This document shows, piece by piece, positions 34,196 through 43,836 of a DNA stretch of 64,000 bases; the stretch's first letter is position 1, and the number at the start of each line of letters is the position of its first letter. This stretch comes from DATAES01 sp963802415 (lineage in GTDB: Bacteria > Actinomycetota > Acidimicrobiia > Acidimicrobiales > JACDCH01). The stretch covers positions 1,426,001 to 1,490,000 of the forward strand of contig CAWDIH010000001.1 of NCBI GenBank assembly GCA_963802415.1, given 5' to 3'. The position numbers and the translations under genes are program-made. The notes under the pieces are model-generated. The model saw only the letters and a program-made list of their open reading frames with translations, was not told the DNA's origin and did not search any database.

Positions 34196-35047
34196 GTGAC
34201 GTCGGACAATACAGATGTGAGCTTGTCGTTGGTGCTGGCCGTGATAGCGGTGGGATTCGCCTCCGGCGTGCTGTCCGGGATGTTCGGTGTCGGCGGTGCC
34301 GTGCTCACGACCCCCGGCATCCGCCTGCTGGGCGCAACGCCGATCGAGTCCGTCGGATCGACGATTCCCGCCGTTCTCCCGGGCGCGCTGTCGGGCGCGT
34401 GGCGCTACACGCGCTCTCACATGGTCGACTGGTCGGTCGCGTTGCCGAGCGGCGTGCTGGGCGCTGGGTTCGCGGTGGTCGGCGCCGAAGCGTCGGATCA
34501 CGTGAACGGTCATTACCTCATGCTGTTCACGGCGGCGCTGCTGCTGTGGAACGGCCTGAGCAATGTGCGCTCCCATGAGCGCTCGCCGGAAAGAGTGGCT
34601 GTGCCGGTCGGGGGTACTGCGGACGCGGAAGGACCCGAGGTCCACGAGCACGCGCACGCCCTGGGGCACGGACGCGCTCAGAAGTCGTTGTCAGTTGCGT
34701 TGATCGGTGCGGCCGCCGGTCTTCTGGCGGGGCTGCTCGGCGTCGGTGGGGGCGTCCTGCTCGTGCCGGCGTACACCGGCTTGTTGCGCATGCCGGCGAA
34801 GCGTGCGGTCGCGACGAGCCTCGTGGCCGTCGCCATCTTCTCGGTGCCGGCGATGATCACTCACACGTTGCTCGGTCACATCAACTGGGCGTTCGCGCTG
34901 CCTCTGGTGGTCGGCGTCGTGCCCGGCGCGCAGGTCGGTGCCAAGGTCACGATCCACGGCTCCGAGACTCGCCTGCGGTACCTCATGGGACTGTTCTTCA
35001 CGGTGCTCGCCCTGCTCTACGGCGCCGGCGAGATCCTGTCGCTCTAG
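34196..35047 (+). CDS. TauE/SafE-family membrane permease
   Basis: The protein has 283 residues and about eight membrane helices in two homologous halves: GVLSGMFGVGGAVLTTPGI and AGLLAGLLGVGGGVLLVPA are the paired family motifs, and each half ends with a GA(F/Q)VGA-like strand. TauE/SafE proteins export sulfite, sulfoacetate or related anions. The loop between the halves has a His-rich stretch (EVHEHAHALGHG) that could bind a metal. GTG 34196 or GTG 34217 may start it. A perfect palindrome lies just upstream. Confidence 0.87.
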   Translation: MTSDNTDVSLSLVLAVIAVGFASGVLSGMFGVGGAVLTTPGIRLLGATPIESVGSTIPAVLPGALSGAWRYTRSHMVDWSVALPSGVLGAGFAVVGAEASDHVNGHYLMLFTAALLLWNGLSNVRSHERSPERVAVPVGGTADAEGPEVHEHAHALGHGRAQKSLSVALIGAAAGLLAGLLGVGGGVLLVPAYTGLLRMPAKRAVATSLVAVAIFSVPAMITHTLLGHINWAFALPLVVGVVPGAQVGAKVTIHGSETRLRYLMGLFFTVLALLYGAGEILSL

Positions 35048-35113
35048 AGAGCGCCGAACTCCGGGGCGAAACGGGCGCGATAGCGCATGTTTCCATCCAA
35101 CATTCGCTACGGG

Positions 35114-36007
35114 TCAGGCGAGGTCGGTCGTCTCGGCGAGGGCGTCGAGCAGCGCGTCGACGAGTACGGGTGGGCGTCCTTTGGCGATGACCGCGCCAAC
35201 AGAACGTCGCACCGGCGGGTCGAGGTCGTTGATCGAACACCCCGGTGCTCGGCCGATGACGAAGCCTTCGGGCACGAGCGACACGCCGAGTCCGGCGGCG
35301 ACGAACGGCACGAGCATCTCGCGCTCCGACGTCTCGATCGCGATCTCCGGCGACACGCCCAGCTCGTCGAAGAGCTCGTCGAGCTGTTGGCGGAGTCCCG
35401 TCCCCTTCGTGAGTGCCACGACAGGGAAGTCGGCGAGCACTGCACGCCGCACCTTCGTCGAGTTCGCCGATCGTCCGACTCGAAGATCGCGGGGAGCAAT
35501 GAGAACGAAGCGCTGCTGTCCCCGCAGCGCGATGCGCGTGCCTGGTTCGGGCGGCCGGACGAGAACTGCGAGCGCGACATCGAGCCCGCCGTCCCGGACC
35601 TGTCGACGGAGCTCCTCCGAGTCGCCGCTCGCGACGAGATCCAGCCGAACATCGGGGTGCGACTGTCGGAAGGCGGCAAGCGCGCCGGGCAACAGCACCG
35701 CGCCGAGCGTCGGCGTCACGCCGATCTTCAGCCTGCCAGCCCGTCCAGCGGCGACGTCCTCTGCGTCCTGTTCGGCGCGACGGATCGCCGCGAGCGCGGC
35801 CTCGGCTCGCTCGGCGAGCGTGCGGCCGACGATCGTCGCAGTCGCGCCGTGCCGGCCACGGGTGAAGAGCGGCGCTCCGATCTCGGACTCGATCCGCTTG
35901 AGGCGACGGCTCAGCGGCGGTTGTGCGATGTGAAGTTGATGCGCCGCACCGGTCAGCGAGCCCGTCCTGTCAATTGCCACCACAAGCTCCAGATCGCTTC
36001 GATCCAT
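35114..36007 (-). CDS. LysR-family transcriptional regulator
   Basis: The protein has 297 residues. Winged helix: LELVVAIDRTGSLTGAAHQL, QPPLSRRLKRIESEIGAPLF. The effector domain begins GRLKIGVTPTLGAVLLP. It is divergent from a thiolase gene across 44 bases that contain a T-N11-A inverted repeat, so it probably controls the thiolase and itself. The inducer is likely an acyl-CoA or acid intermediate (inference). Confidence 0.9.
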   Translation of the reverse strand: MDRSDLELVVAIDRTGSLTGAAHQLHIAQPPLSRRLKRIESEIGAPLFTRGRHGATATIVGRTLAERAEAALAAIRRAEQDAEDVAAGRAGRLKIGVTPTLGAVLLPGALAAFRQSHPDVRLDLVASGDSEELRRQVRDGGLDVALAVLVRPPEPGTRIALRGQQRFVLIAPRDLRVGRSANSTKVRRAVLADFPVVALTKGTGLRQQLDELFDELGVSPEIAIETSEREMLVPFVAAGLGVSLVPEGFVIGRAPGCSINDLDPPVRRSVGAVIAKGRPPVLVDALLDALAETTDLA

Positions 36008-36011
36008 ACCA

Positions 36012-36036
36012 CAACGGTAACCAACGGCGACCGTTG
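36012..36036. promoter_or_regulatory. LysR-type T-N11-A box
   Basis: CAACGGT (36012-36018) and ACCGTTG (36030-36036) are perfect inverted arms separated by exactly 11 bases, giving the T-N11-A pattern of LysR sites. They lie between divergent lysR (start 36007) and thiolase (start 36052). Confidence 0.65.
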
Positions 36037-36051
36037 CCTACACTGCCGCAC

Positions 36052-37246
36052 ATGGAGATCCGCGAGGCAGTGATCGTTGATGCCGTGCGGACACCCATCG
36101 GCAAGCGCAAGGGTGCCTTGGGCGGATGGCACCCGACCGATCTTCTGGCGTTCACGTTGCAGGGCCTGATCGGACGGACCGGAATCGATCCGGAACGCGT
36201 CGACGACGTCGTCGGTGGGTGCGTGACGCAGGTGGGCGAGCAGGGTTGCAACGTGACCCGCAACGGATGGGTGGCCGCCGGCCTTCCGCAGTCGGTGCCG
36301 GCCACCTCGGTCGACCGCCAGTGCGGCTCGTCGCAGCAAGCGCTGCACTTCGCCGCGCAGGGCGTGATGTCGGGTAGCTACGACCTCGCCATCGCCTGCG
36401 GCGTCGAGTCGATGACCCGGTCGCCGATGGCGAGCAACGCCAGCGGTGGCATCGGTCCGTTCTCGCCTGCCTTCATGGATGTGTGCGACGGCCAGCTCAA
36501 GACGCAGTTCGAGGTGGCGCAGATCCTCGCCGAGCGATTCAAGATCAGCCGCGAGGACATGGACGAGTACGCGCGTCGAGTCGCACCGGCGCGCTGCCGC
36601 GGCCGTCGACTCGCGGCGCGTCGATGCGGAGCTGGTGGCGGTGCCGATCAAGGACGCCGACGGTCGCGAGACCGGTGCAGATGCTCGAACACGACGAGGG
36701 CATCCGGCCGCGACTCGAACGTTGGAGGCGCTGGCCGCGCTGCCGTCGGCAGCATCGTGGGATCCGAGCCTGGCGCCGGACATCACCGCCGGCAACGCGT
36801 CGCAGATGTCCGACGGCGCGGCGGCGATGCTGATCGCCGATCGTCGCGTCGCCGAGCGAGCTCGGCCTGCCGGTCCGGGCCCGCTTCGTGCACATGGCGG
36901 TCGGCGGCGACGACGCCGTGCTCGTGCTGTCGGCGCCGAACCCGGTGACGCGCAAGCTGCTCGACGCGGTCGGGCATGACGATCGACGACTTCGACGCCA
37001 TCGAGTGCAACGAGGCGTTCGCCGCCATCGCCCTCATGTGGGCCCGCGAGTTCCTGCCCGACCCTGCGCGCTACAACCCCCGGGGCGGCGCCATCGCCAT
37101 CGGCCACCCGCTCGGCGCAACCGGCGTGCGGCTCATGACGACCCTGCTCAACCAGCTCGAGGCGACCGGCGGCCGCTACGGCTTCCAGACGATGTGCGAG
37201 GGCGGCGGCATGGCCAACGCCACGGTCATCGAGCGCCGTGGCGTGA
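36052..37246 (+). pseudogene. Acetyl-CoA acetyltransferase (thiolase), several frameshifts
   Basis: The N-terminal 180 residues are intact: REAVIVDAVRTPIGKRKGAL, nucleophile Cys in VDRQCGSSQQALHF, and GVESMTRSPM. From about 36575 the sequence jumps frame repeatedly, but the pieces are still thiolase: LAPDITAGNASQMSDGAAAM, DDFDAIECNEAFA, NPRGGAIAIGHPLGATGVRL with the catalytic His, and MCEGGGMANATVIER with the second Cys. All catalytic residues survive, so the breaks are probably sequencing indels. It would cleave 3-ketoacyl-CoA. The 3' end meets the convergent acyl-CoA dehydrogenase. Confidence 0.8.
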
Positions 37247-38473
37247 TCATCTCCTCGGGGAGCTTGATGGCGCGTGTCGGCGATGATGTTCTTCTGCACC
37301 TCGGTGGTGCCGGCGCCGATCGACGTGTAGCGCTGGAACACGTAGCAGCCGGTTCCACGCGCCGCCGTCGACGGCGTCGGGGCCGCCCTTCGCCAGCACG
37401 GCGGACGGGCCGAGCAGGTCGACGGCCAGCTCGGCGAGGGTCTGGGCGAGGTGGCTCCACTGCAGCTTGGCCAGCGGCACCTCGGGCCAGTTCGGCTCGC
37501 CCTTGAGGATCTTCGACAGGGCCCGGTAGTTGAGCAGCCGGGTGTACTCGATGTCGGTGTGGGCGCGCGCGATGCGCTCGCGCAGCTCGGGGTCGTCGAG
37601 CGCGTCGGGGTTCACGGCGCGGGCGAGTGACCATCGACGTCGAGGTCGGCCTTCATGGTGATGGCCAGGCCGGCGGTGCCGACCCGCTCGTGGCCGAGCG
37701 TGCCCATGGCCACCTGCCAGCCCTCGCCCTCGTCGCCGAGGCGGTACGGCGACCGGAACGCGGGCGTCGGTGAAGAACACCTCGTTGAACATCTCCTCGC
37801 CGGCGATGTCGCGGATCGGCCGGCACTCGATGCCGTCGGCCTCCAGGTCGACGATGAGCGCGGTGATGCCCTCGTGCTTCGCGCCCCGCTCGATCGCCGT
37901 CGGGTCGGTGCGCACGAGGAACAGGCCCCACTTGGCGATGTGCGCGGAGGAGATCCAGATCTTCTGGCCGTTGAGGACGTAGTCGTCGCCGTCGCGCACG
38001 GCGAGCGTGCGCAGGTTGGCGAGGTCGCTGCCGGCCTCGGGCTCGCTGAAGCCCTGGCACCAGTGGTCGTCGGCGTTGAGGATGTTCGGGACCCAGCGGT
38101 CCTTCTGCTCGTCGGTGCCCCAGCGGATGATCATCGGGCCGATCTGCCACAGCCCGTTGGCGTTGTAGATGCCCGGCGTGCGGGCGCGCGCCATCTCCTC
38201 GGAGTAGATGACGTTCTGCGTGACGGTGGCGTCGCGGCCGCCCCACTCGCCGGGCCAGTTGATGGCGGCCCACCGGCCCTCGTTCAGCGTGCGCTGCCAC
38301 GCCCGGCGCCGCTCCATCGCGCCCATGATCCCGTGCTGCCCGCGCGCCGTCGGCCGTCGGGCCTCGGCGTCCTCGTCGCCCCACTCGGCCAGGAACTTCG
38401 GCAGGTGCTCGTCGAGCCAGGCCCGCAGCTCGTCGCGGAAGGCCTCGTCCTCGGCGCTGTAGGCGAAGTCCAT
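37247..38473 (-). pseudogene. Acyl-CoA dehydrogenase (large-domain type), several frameshifts
   Basis: From ATG 38473: MDFAYSAEDEAFRDELRAWL, NWPGEWGGRDATVTQ, the FAD/substrate motif WCQGFSEPEAGSDLANLRT, and GQKIWISSAHIAKWGLFLVR. Frame changes near 37770, 37640 and 37350 interrupt it. The remaining pieces still read YTRLLNYRALSKILKGE and YTSIGAGTTEVQKNIIA. It oxidises an acyl-CoA at C2-C3. It is divergent from a second acyl-CoA dehydrogenase across an operator-like palindrome; such pairs often form alpha2beta2 enzymes in steroid and side-chain degradation. Confidence 0.8.
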
Positions 38474-38489
38474 CGCGGGTCAACGTACC

Positions 38490-38505
38490 ATGACGCCCAT
38501 GTCAG
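38490..38505. promoter_or_regulatory. TGAC-N6-GTCA palindrome at divergent acyl-CoA dehydrogenase promoters
   Basis: ATGACGCCCATGTCAG. Arms TGAC (38491-38494) and GTCA (38501-38504) with six bases between. It matches the spacing of the better sites at 49841 and 62085. It lies between start codons at 38473 (minus) and 38535 (plus). Confidence 0.5.
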
Positions 38506-38534
38506 GTTTCCGTCCGCGTCACGACTCGAAGCTG

Positions 38535-39643
38535 ATGGAGTTCACCTTCGACGACGACCAGGAGGAGCTGCGGCGCGCCGTCCGCGCCTTCCTCGACGCG
38601 AGAGTCCGCCGCGCCTACGTGCGGGCCATGCTGGACGACGACCGCGGCTTCACCGACGCGGTGTGGGACCAGCATCGTCGAGCTCGGCTGGCCGGCGCTG
38701 CTCGTGCCCGAGGAGCACGGCGGCTCGGCCTCGGGCTGGTCGACATGGTGGTCGTGCTCGAGGAGATGGGCCGCGTGCCGTTCCCCGGGCCGTTCTTCTC
38801 CTCGGCGGTGTTCGCCACGCTGGCGGCGCGCGCATCTCGGGCTCGACGATCAGCTCGGCATCGCTGGCATCCGGCGCCACCCGAGGCACGGTCGCGCTCG
38901 ACGAGGAGGGCCACGGCGACCCGGTCGACCGCGTCCGCACGCGTGCCATGCGCAAGGGCGGCCGGTGGCGGCTCACCGGGCACGAAGCCGGTCGTGCTCG
39001 ACGGTCACACCGCCGACTGGGTGCTCGTCGTCGCCCGCACCGCAGGAGGGGCTCGGCACGTTCCTGGTCGAGGCGCCGGGCGGCGAGCTCGTGCCGGCGT
39101 GGGACGTCACCCGCAAGGTCGCGCGCCTCGAGCTTCGACGGCCAGGCCGCCGAGCCGGTCGGGCCCGACGGCGACCACACCGCGTCTGGCGGCGGATCGT
39201 CGACGACGCGCAACGTCGCGCTGTGCGCCGAGCTGGTCGGCTCGATGGAGCAGGCCCAACTCGCTCGCCGTCGAGTACGCCAAGGTCCGCGTGCAGTTCG
39301 ACCGGCCGATCGCCACGTTCCAGGTGATCAAGCACAAGGCCGCCGACATGCTCCACCGCCTCGAGCTGTCGCGGGTCGGCACGCACTACGCGGCGTGGGC
39401 GTCCGACGCCGACGACGCCGGTGCGGAGCCGAGGCGGCGGCCATGGCCAAGGCGTACGTCGCCGAGGCGGCCAACGACGTGACCGGCGAGTGCATCCAGA
39501 TCCACGGCGGCGTGGGGTTCACCTGGGACTGCGACGCCCACCTCCACTACCGCCGGGCCAAGCAGACCGACCTGCTGCTCGGCTACCAGGGCTGGCAGCG
39601 CCAGCGCCTCGCCGACATGGTCCTCGGCGGGGACCGTCCCTAA
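38535..39643 (+). pseudogene. Acyl-CoA dehydrogenase (small type), many frameshifts
   Basis: The start MEFTFDDDQEELRRAVRAFL is clear. After about 38670 the coding frame changes roughly every 100 bases, the densest breakage in the window. Pieces remain recognisable: VDMVVVLEEMGRVPFPGPFF, VEYAKVRVQFDRPIATFQVI, and the C-terminal AKAYVAEAANDVTGECIQIHG with GVGFTWDCDAHLHYRRAKQT. It probably pairs with the divergent dehydrogenase as the second subunit of a heterotetramer (inference from families such as ChsE4/E5). Sequence error is more likely than decay. Confidence 0.75.
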
Positions 39644-39714
39644 ACGCAAATTGCGTGCGCTGGGTACACGGGATGTGCCTGATGCACGCCGAAACGCGAC
39701 GGGTGGATCAGGGA

Positions 39715-40846
39715 TCAGCGGGTGAGGATCACGACGCTGGCGTTCGCACCGCGGCCGACGGTGTGGGCCAGGCCGACGCGGGCGCCCGCGACCTGACGGG
39801 TGCCTGCCTCGCCTCGCAGCTGCCGGACGAGCTCGACGACCTGACCGAGCGCCGACGCGCCGAGCGGCTCGCCCTTCGACAGGAGCCCGCCGCTCGGGTT
39901 CACCGGGTTGCGTGCCCCCGATCGCAACCGCACCGTCGGCGACGAGCTGTCGCCTGCTCGCCGGGCGCGCACAGCCAGAGCTCCTCCTACGCGAGCAGCT
40001 CTCGGGCGGCGTCGGTGTCCTGGCACTCGACGACATCGAGGTCCTCGGGGCCGACGCCGGCCGCGGCGTAGGCGTCGCGGCCGCGAGCGTGGTCGGTGCC
40101 GGGATGGCGTCGTCGTCCACGATGCCCGGCCAATCGGCGTCGACTCGGCGAGCACGCTGCCCGGCAGGTGGCTGCGCACGCTCGCCGCGCCGCAGCTGCA
40201 CGCCGCCATCGTCGCTCTGCGCAGCACGACCGCGGCCGCGCCCTCGTTGGGTGAGCACAGCATCCACAGGTGGAGCGGCTCGCACACGACCCGCGACGCC
40301 AGCACCTCTTCGGCCGTCACTGCCTTCTGGAACATCGCGAGATCGTTGCGCACGCCGTTGGCGCGGTTCTTGACGACGACCGCGGCGAGGTCGTCCTTGG
40401 TCACCCCGCGTTCGAGCATCAGCCTCTGGGCCCGCAGCGCGAAGTACGCAGGTGCGGGCGTGAGACCCGCTTGCTCCTGCCACGGCTCGAAGAACGACGA
40501 GCGGATCATGCCCTTCGGCATCTTCTCGATGCCGAACACGAGCGCGCGAGTCGACCTCGCCGGATGCGATCGACCGGCTCGCGATGGAGAGTGCAGCGGC
40601 ACCCGACGCGCAGCCCGCTTCGACGTCGATGATCGGCATGCCGGTGCGTCCGAGGCGGCCGAGGACGCGGTGGCCGGCGGCCACGCCGCCGTACGCGGTG
40701 CCGCAGAACGCCGCGCCGAAGGCGGGCTCACCCGCTTCGCGGAGCGCGGCGCGCACCGCCTCGACGCCGAGGTCGATCACCGTCCGGTCCTCGAAACGTC
40801 CGAACGGCGTCATGCCGACACCCGCGATCTCGACGCTACGAGTCAC
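39715..40846 (-). pseudogene. Thiolase-superfamily lipid-transfer-type protein (SCP-x/Ltp-like), frameshifted
   Basis: GTG 40846 begins SVEIAGVGMTPFGRFEDRTV. The active-site Cys is in IDVEAGCASGAAALSIA. After a frame change near 40550, LVFGIEKMPKGMIRSSFFEP, EPLHLWMLCSPNEGAAAVVL and later NPSGGLLSKGEPLGASALGQ follow, the C-terminal pattern of Ltp/SCP-x-like thiolases. Proteins of this branch act as thiolases or retro-aldolases on branched acyl-CoA, usually with a DUF35 partner. A DUF35 gene lies just upstream on the same strand (40931-41295). Confidence 0.8.
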
Positions 40847-40930
40847 ACGCGTGCTCAGATGCGAGCGACGGAGCGCCAGCGAAGGAGCGGCCAGGCGCGG
40901 CCTGCGTGGCCGGGGAACGCAGCGACATGG

Positions 40931-41295
40931 TCATACGGGGGTGAACGCCCATGTCGTGATGCCGTCGAACTCATCGAGGACGACCTCCATCTCTTGACCG
41001 TGCTCCAGGTTCGCCGGCTCCGCTTCGGTCAACCGACCCACCACCCGCAGACCGACGCCGTCGAGCTCGACGATGCCGAAGCCGTACGGGACCGGACCCG
41101 TGTAACCGGGCGGCGCCGAGGTGACCGCCGTCCAGAGCCACAGCCGGCCCGATGTCGGAAGATCACCGGTTCCACATCGTCCGCGCCGGTGTACGGGCAC
41201 ACGTCGGCCAGCGGGAAGTGGTACAGGCCGCTCGACGGAGAGCGTCCACCTCGAAGCACGAGTTGGTCGCCGTCGACGCGGAACAGGCGGGTCAC
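40931..41295 (-). CDS. DUF35 OB-fold protein, partner of thiolase-like enzyme (frameshifted)
   Basis: About 120 residues: FRVDGDQLVLRGGRS, YHFPLADVCPYTGADDVEPV, then after an indel near 41165 GRLWLWTAVTSAPPGYTGPV, PYGFGIVELDGVGLRVVGRL and the C-terminal MEVVLDEFDGITTWAF. The OB-fold part is standard, but the usual four-cysteine zinc ribbon is reduced to one Cys. GTG 41295 overlaps the CoA-transferase stop (GTGA). It is followed by the thiolase-like gene, the known pairing in steroid-type aldolases (Ltp2 with a DUF35 domain). Confidence 0.78.
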
Positions 41296-42478
41296 GTGAT
41301 CCCCTCTGCCGCGAGCCGATCGAGCTCGCCGTCGTCGAGCCCGAGCGCGCTCGACAGCACCTCGCGCGTGTGGGCACCGAGCGCTGGAGCACCAGATGGC
41401 GTGCCTGGCGGCTGCGCCGACGAAGCGCGGGAACGGCGCCTGCTGCCGGACCGGGCCGATGACGGGGTCGTCAACCGTGACCAGGTCGCCTCGGGCCGCG
41501 ATGTGGGGGTCGGCGAAGATGTCCGCGGCCGTGTATGCCGTGGCCACCGGCACGTCGTGCGCGACGCACTTGGCCTCGACGTCTGCCGCGGACAGTGACC
41601 GTGTCCATCGACGCGACGACGCTCGTTGATCTCGTCGCTGCGCGCGGCGCGATCGGCGAGCCGAGCGAAGCGCTCGTCGTCGATGAGCTCGGTCCGCCCC
41701 ATCGCCTTGCACAGCCGGCTGAAGTTGGCGTCGCTCCCCGCCACGATGCACACGTACTTGCCGTCGGCCGTCGGGTAGTTGTCGAGGGGCGCCGAGTTGG
41801 CCAGCCGGTTGCCCTCGCGCGACCGCACGATGCCGAGCTGGTCGTACGCCGCGAGGGTCCACTCGAGGATGCGCAGCACCGCGCCGTAGAGACTGGCGTC
41901 GACGACCGCGCCCTCACCGCCGCGGGCATCGCGCTCGTACAGCGCGGCGACCGCGGCGTTGGCCGAGAAGACGCCGGTCAGGTAGTCCGACATCGTCACG
42001 CCGACCCGTACCGGAGGACGGTCGGGATAGCCGGTGAGGTGCATGAGCCCGCCGTAGCCGATGCCGACGCGGTCGAGGCCGGGTCGCGCCGCGAGCGGGC
42101 CGTCCTGCCCGAAGGTGGAGATGCGCACGACGACGAGTCGGCGGTCGAGGTCGCCGGGAGCGATGTGCCAGCGCTCGAGCGTGCCGGGGCGGAAGTTCTC
42201 GACACGACGTCGGCGGTCGCCGCCAGGCGGCGGAAGAGGTCCTGGCCCTCGGGCTTTCGCAGGTCGAGCGTCACGCTCTTGCGTCCGCGACCCTCGACCG
42301 CCCAGAACAGCGAGTAGTCGTCCACGAAGGGCCCGATCTCGCGCATGAAGTCGCCGGTCCCGGGCTGTTCGATCTTGATGACCTCGGCGCCCAGCTCGCC
42401 GAGCAGCCCGGCGCAGAACGGCGCCGCGATCCGCGTGCCGAGATCGAGAACCCGCAGCCCTTCCAGGGGATGAATCAC
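41292..42478 (-). pseudogene. CaiB/BaiF-type (family III) CoA transferase, several frameshifts
   Basis: ATG 42478 begins PLEGLRVLDLGTRIAAPFCA, then AEVIKIEQPGTGDFMREI and GRGRKSVTLDLRKPEGQDLF. A frame change near 42200 leads to ISTFGQDGPLAARPGLDRVG, YDQLGIVRSREGNRLANSAP and TADGKYVCIVAG. Two more near 41620 and 41400 precede VPVATAYTAADIFADPHIAA and SALGLDDGELDRLAAEGIT. Joined length is about 395 residues, normal for the family. It transfers CoA onto a carboxylic acid substrate. It belongs to a leftward unit with DUF35 and the thiolase-like gene. Confidence 0.8.
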
Positions 42479-42581
42479 CGGAGGAGTCCCAACCTTCCGG
42501 CGCGAGCGGCGAGGGAAGCGCCAGCGACGAGCCGCAGTCGGCGGAGACAGCGAGCGAAGCGAGTGCTCGGAGCCGACAGAG

Positions 42582-43782
42582 TCATCGCGGCAGCCCCAGG
42601 ACGCGCTCGCCGATGATGTTGCGCTGGATCTCGTTCGTTCCGGCGAAGATCGACGACGACTGGTAGTAGAGCCACGACCGCTGCCACCGGCCGTCGCCGG
42701 GGTTGCCGTCGGCGCCGTGCCACAGCGGCGCGGCGGGGCCGAGCACGGCCATCGCCGTCTCGTGCAGGCGCTTGCTCATCTCGCTCCAGTACAGCTTGAG
42801 CGCGGAACCCTCGGGGCCGAGCTCGCGTCCGTTCGCGAGGCGCGACAGCGACCGCCAGTTGTGCAGCTGGAACAGGCGGACCTCGACGTAGGCCTCCGCG
42901 AGCCGGTGCTGCAGGCGATGGTCGTCGTAGACGCCGGACTCGACCGCGAGCCGGAGCAGCTCCTCGAGCAGTTGCGCATGGATCACGAGCTGGCGCGGGT
43001 TGGTGCCGCGCTCGTGTGTGAGCGTCGACGACGACACCCGCCAGCCGTCGTTGACCGCGCCCGACGACGTGGTCGTCGGGCACGAAGACGTCCGTCGAAG
43101 AAGACCTCGTTGAACTCGGCCTCGCCGGTGGCCTGCACCAGCGGCCGGACCTCGACGCCGCGCGCTCCGCATGTCGACCACGAGGGCGGTGATGCCCTTG
43201 TGCTTCGGTGCCTCGTCGCGAGGCGTGGTGCGGGCGAGGCAGAGGCCCCAGTCGGCGAACTGCGCGTAGGAGGTCCACACCTTCTGCCCGTTGACGGTCC
43301 AGCCGCTGCCGTCACCGGACCGTCGCCGGCGCGTACGGCTCGCGTCGACAGTCCGGCGAGGTCGCTGCCGGCGCCGGGCTCGCTGAAGAGCTGGCACCAC
43401 AGCTCGTCGGCGCGCGAGGATCCGCGGCAGCCACCTTGCGGCTTGCTCGGGCGTCGCGTGGGCGAGCAGGGTCGGGCCGACGAGGTTGATGCCGATGCGT
43501 CCGACGAGCTCGGGGGCCCGGGCCCGGGCCAGCTCCTCCTGCACGATGAAGTGATGCAGCGGTCCGGCGCCTCGGCCGCCGTACTCCGCCGGCCACGTCA
43601 CGCCGACGAGTTGCGCCTCCGCGAGCTGCCGCTGCCATGTGCGCAAGAACGCGACCTCGTCGTCGAGGTCGTCGAACCTCGGCGGCAAGTCCTCGTCCGT
43701 ACTCCCACGGGAGGTGGGCCCGAAGCCACGCTCGCGTGTCCGCGCGGAACGCTTCCTCGTCGGCGGTGGGCGTCAGGTCCAC
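42582..43782 (-). pseudogene. Acyl-CoA dehydrogenase, several frameshifts
   Basis: The start is GTG 43782 (LTPTADEEAFRADTRAWLRA). After a break near 43690 it reads FDDLDDEVAFLRTWQRQLAE, TWPAEYGGRGAGPLHHFI and INLVGPTLLAHATPEQ. More breaks occur near 43400, 43330 and 43100. The C-terminal third is clean: KLYWSEMSKRLHETAMAVLG and SSSIFAGTNEIQRNIIGERV. The family oxidises acyl-CoA. It is divergent from the acyl-CoA dehydrogenase at 43837, with a palindrome between, repeating the arrangement at 38.5 kb. Confidence 0.8.
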
Positions 43783-43799
43783 AACCGGCTCATCGTATG

Positions 43800-43814
43800 C
43801 TGACGCCGTGTCAG
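43800..43814. promoter_or_regulatory. CTGAC/GTCAG palindrome between divergent acyl-CoA dehydrogenase genes
   Basis: CTGACGCCGTGTCAG, with five bases between the arms instead of six. Because this stretch has many single-base losses, the missing base may itself be an error. It lies between starts at 43782 and 43837. Confidence 0.5.
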
Positions 43815-43836
43815 CTCCGGATCGCCGCAGGACGCG

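Noticed and set aside
36575..39643. Natural pseudogene island or recent gene death
   Set aside because: Catalytic residues and domain order are intact in each frame and breaks hit adjacent genes on both strands equally, which fits sequencing indels better.
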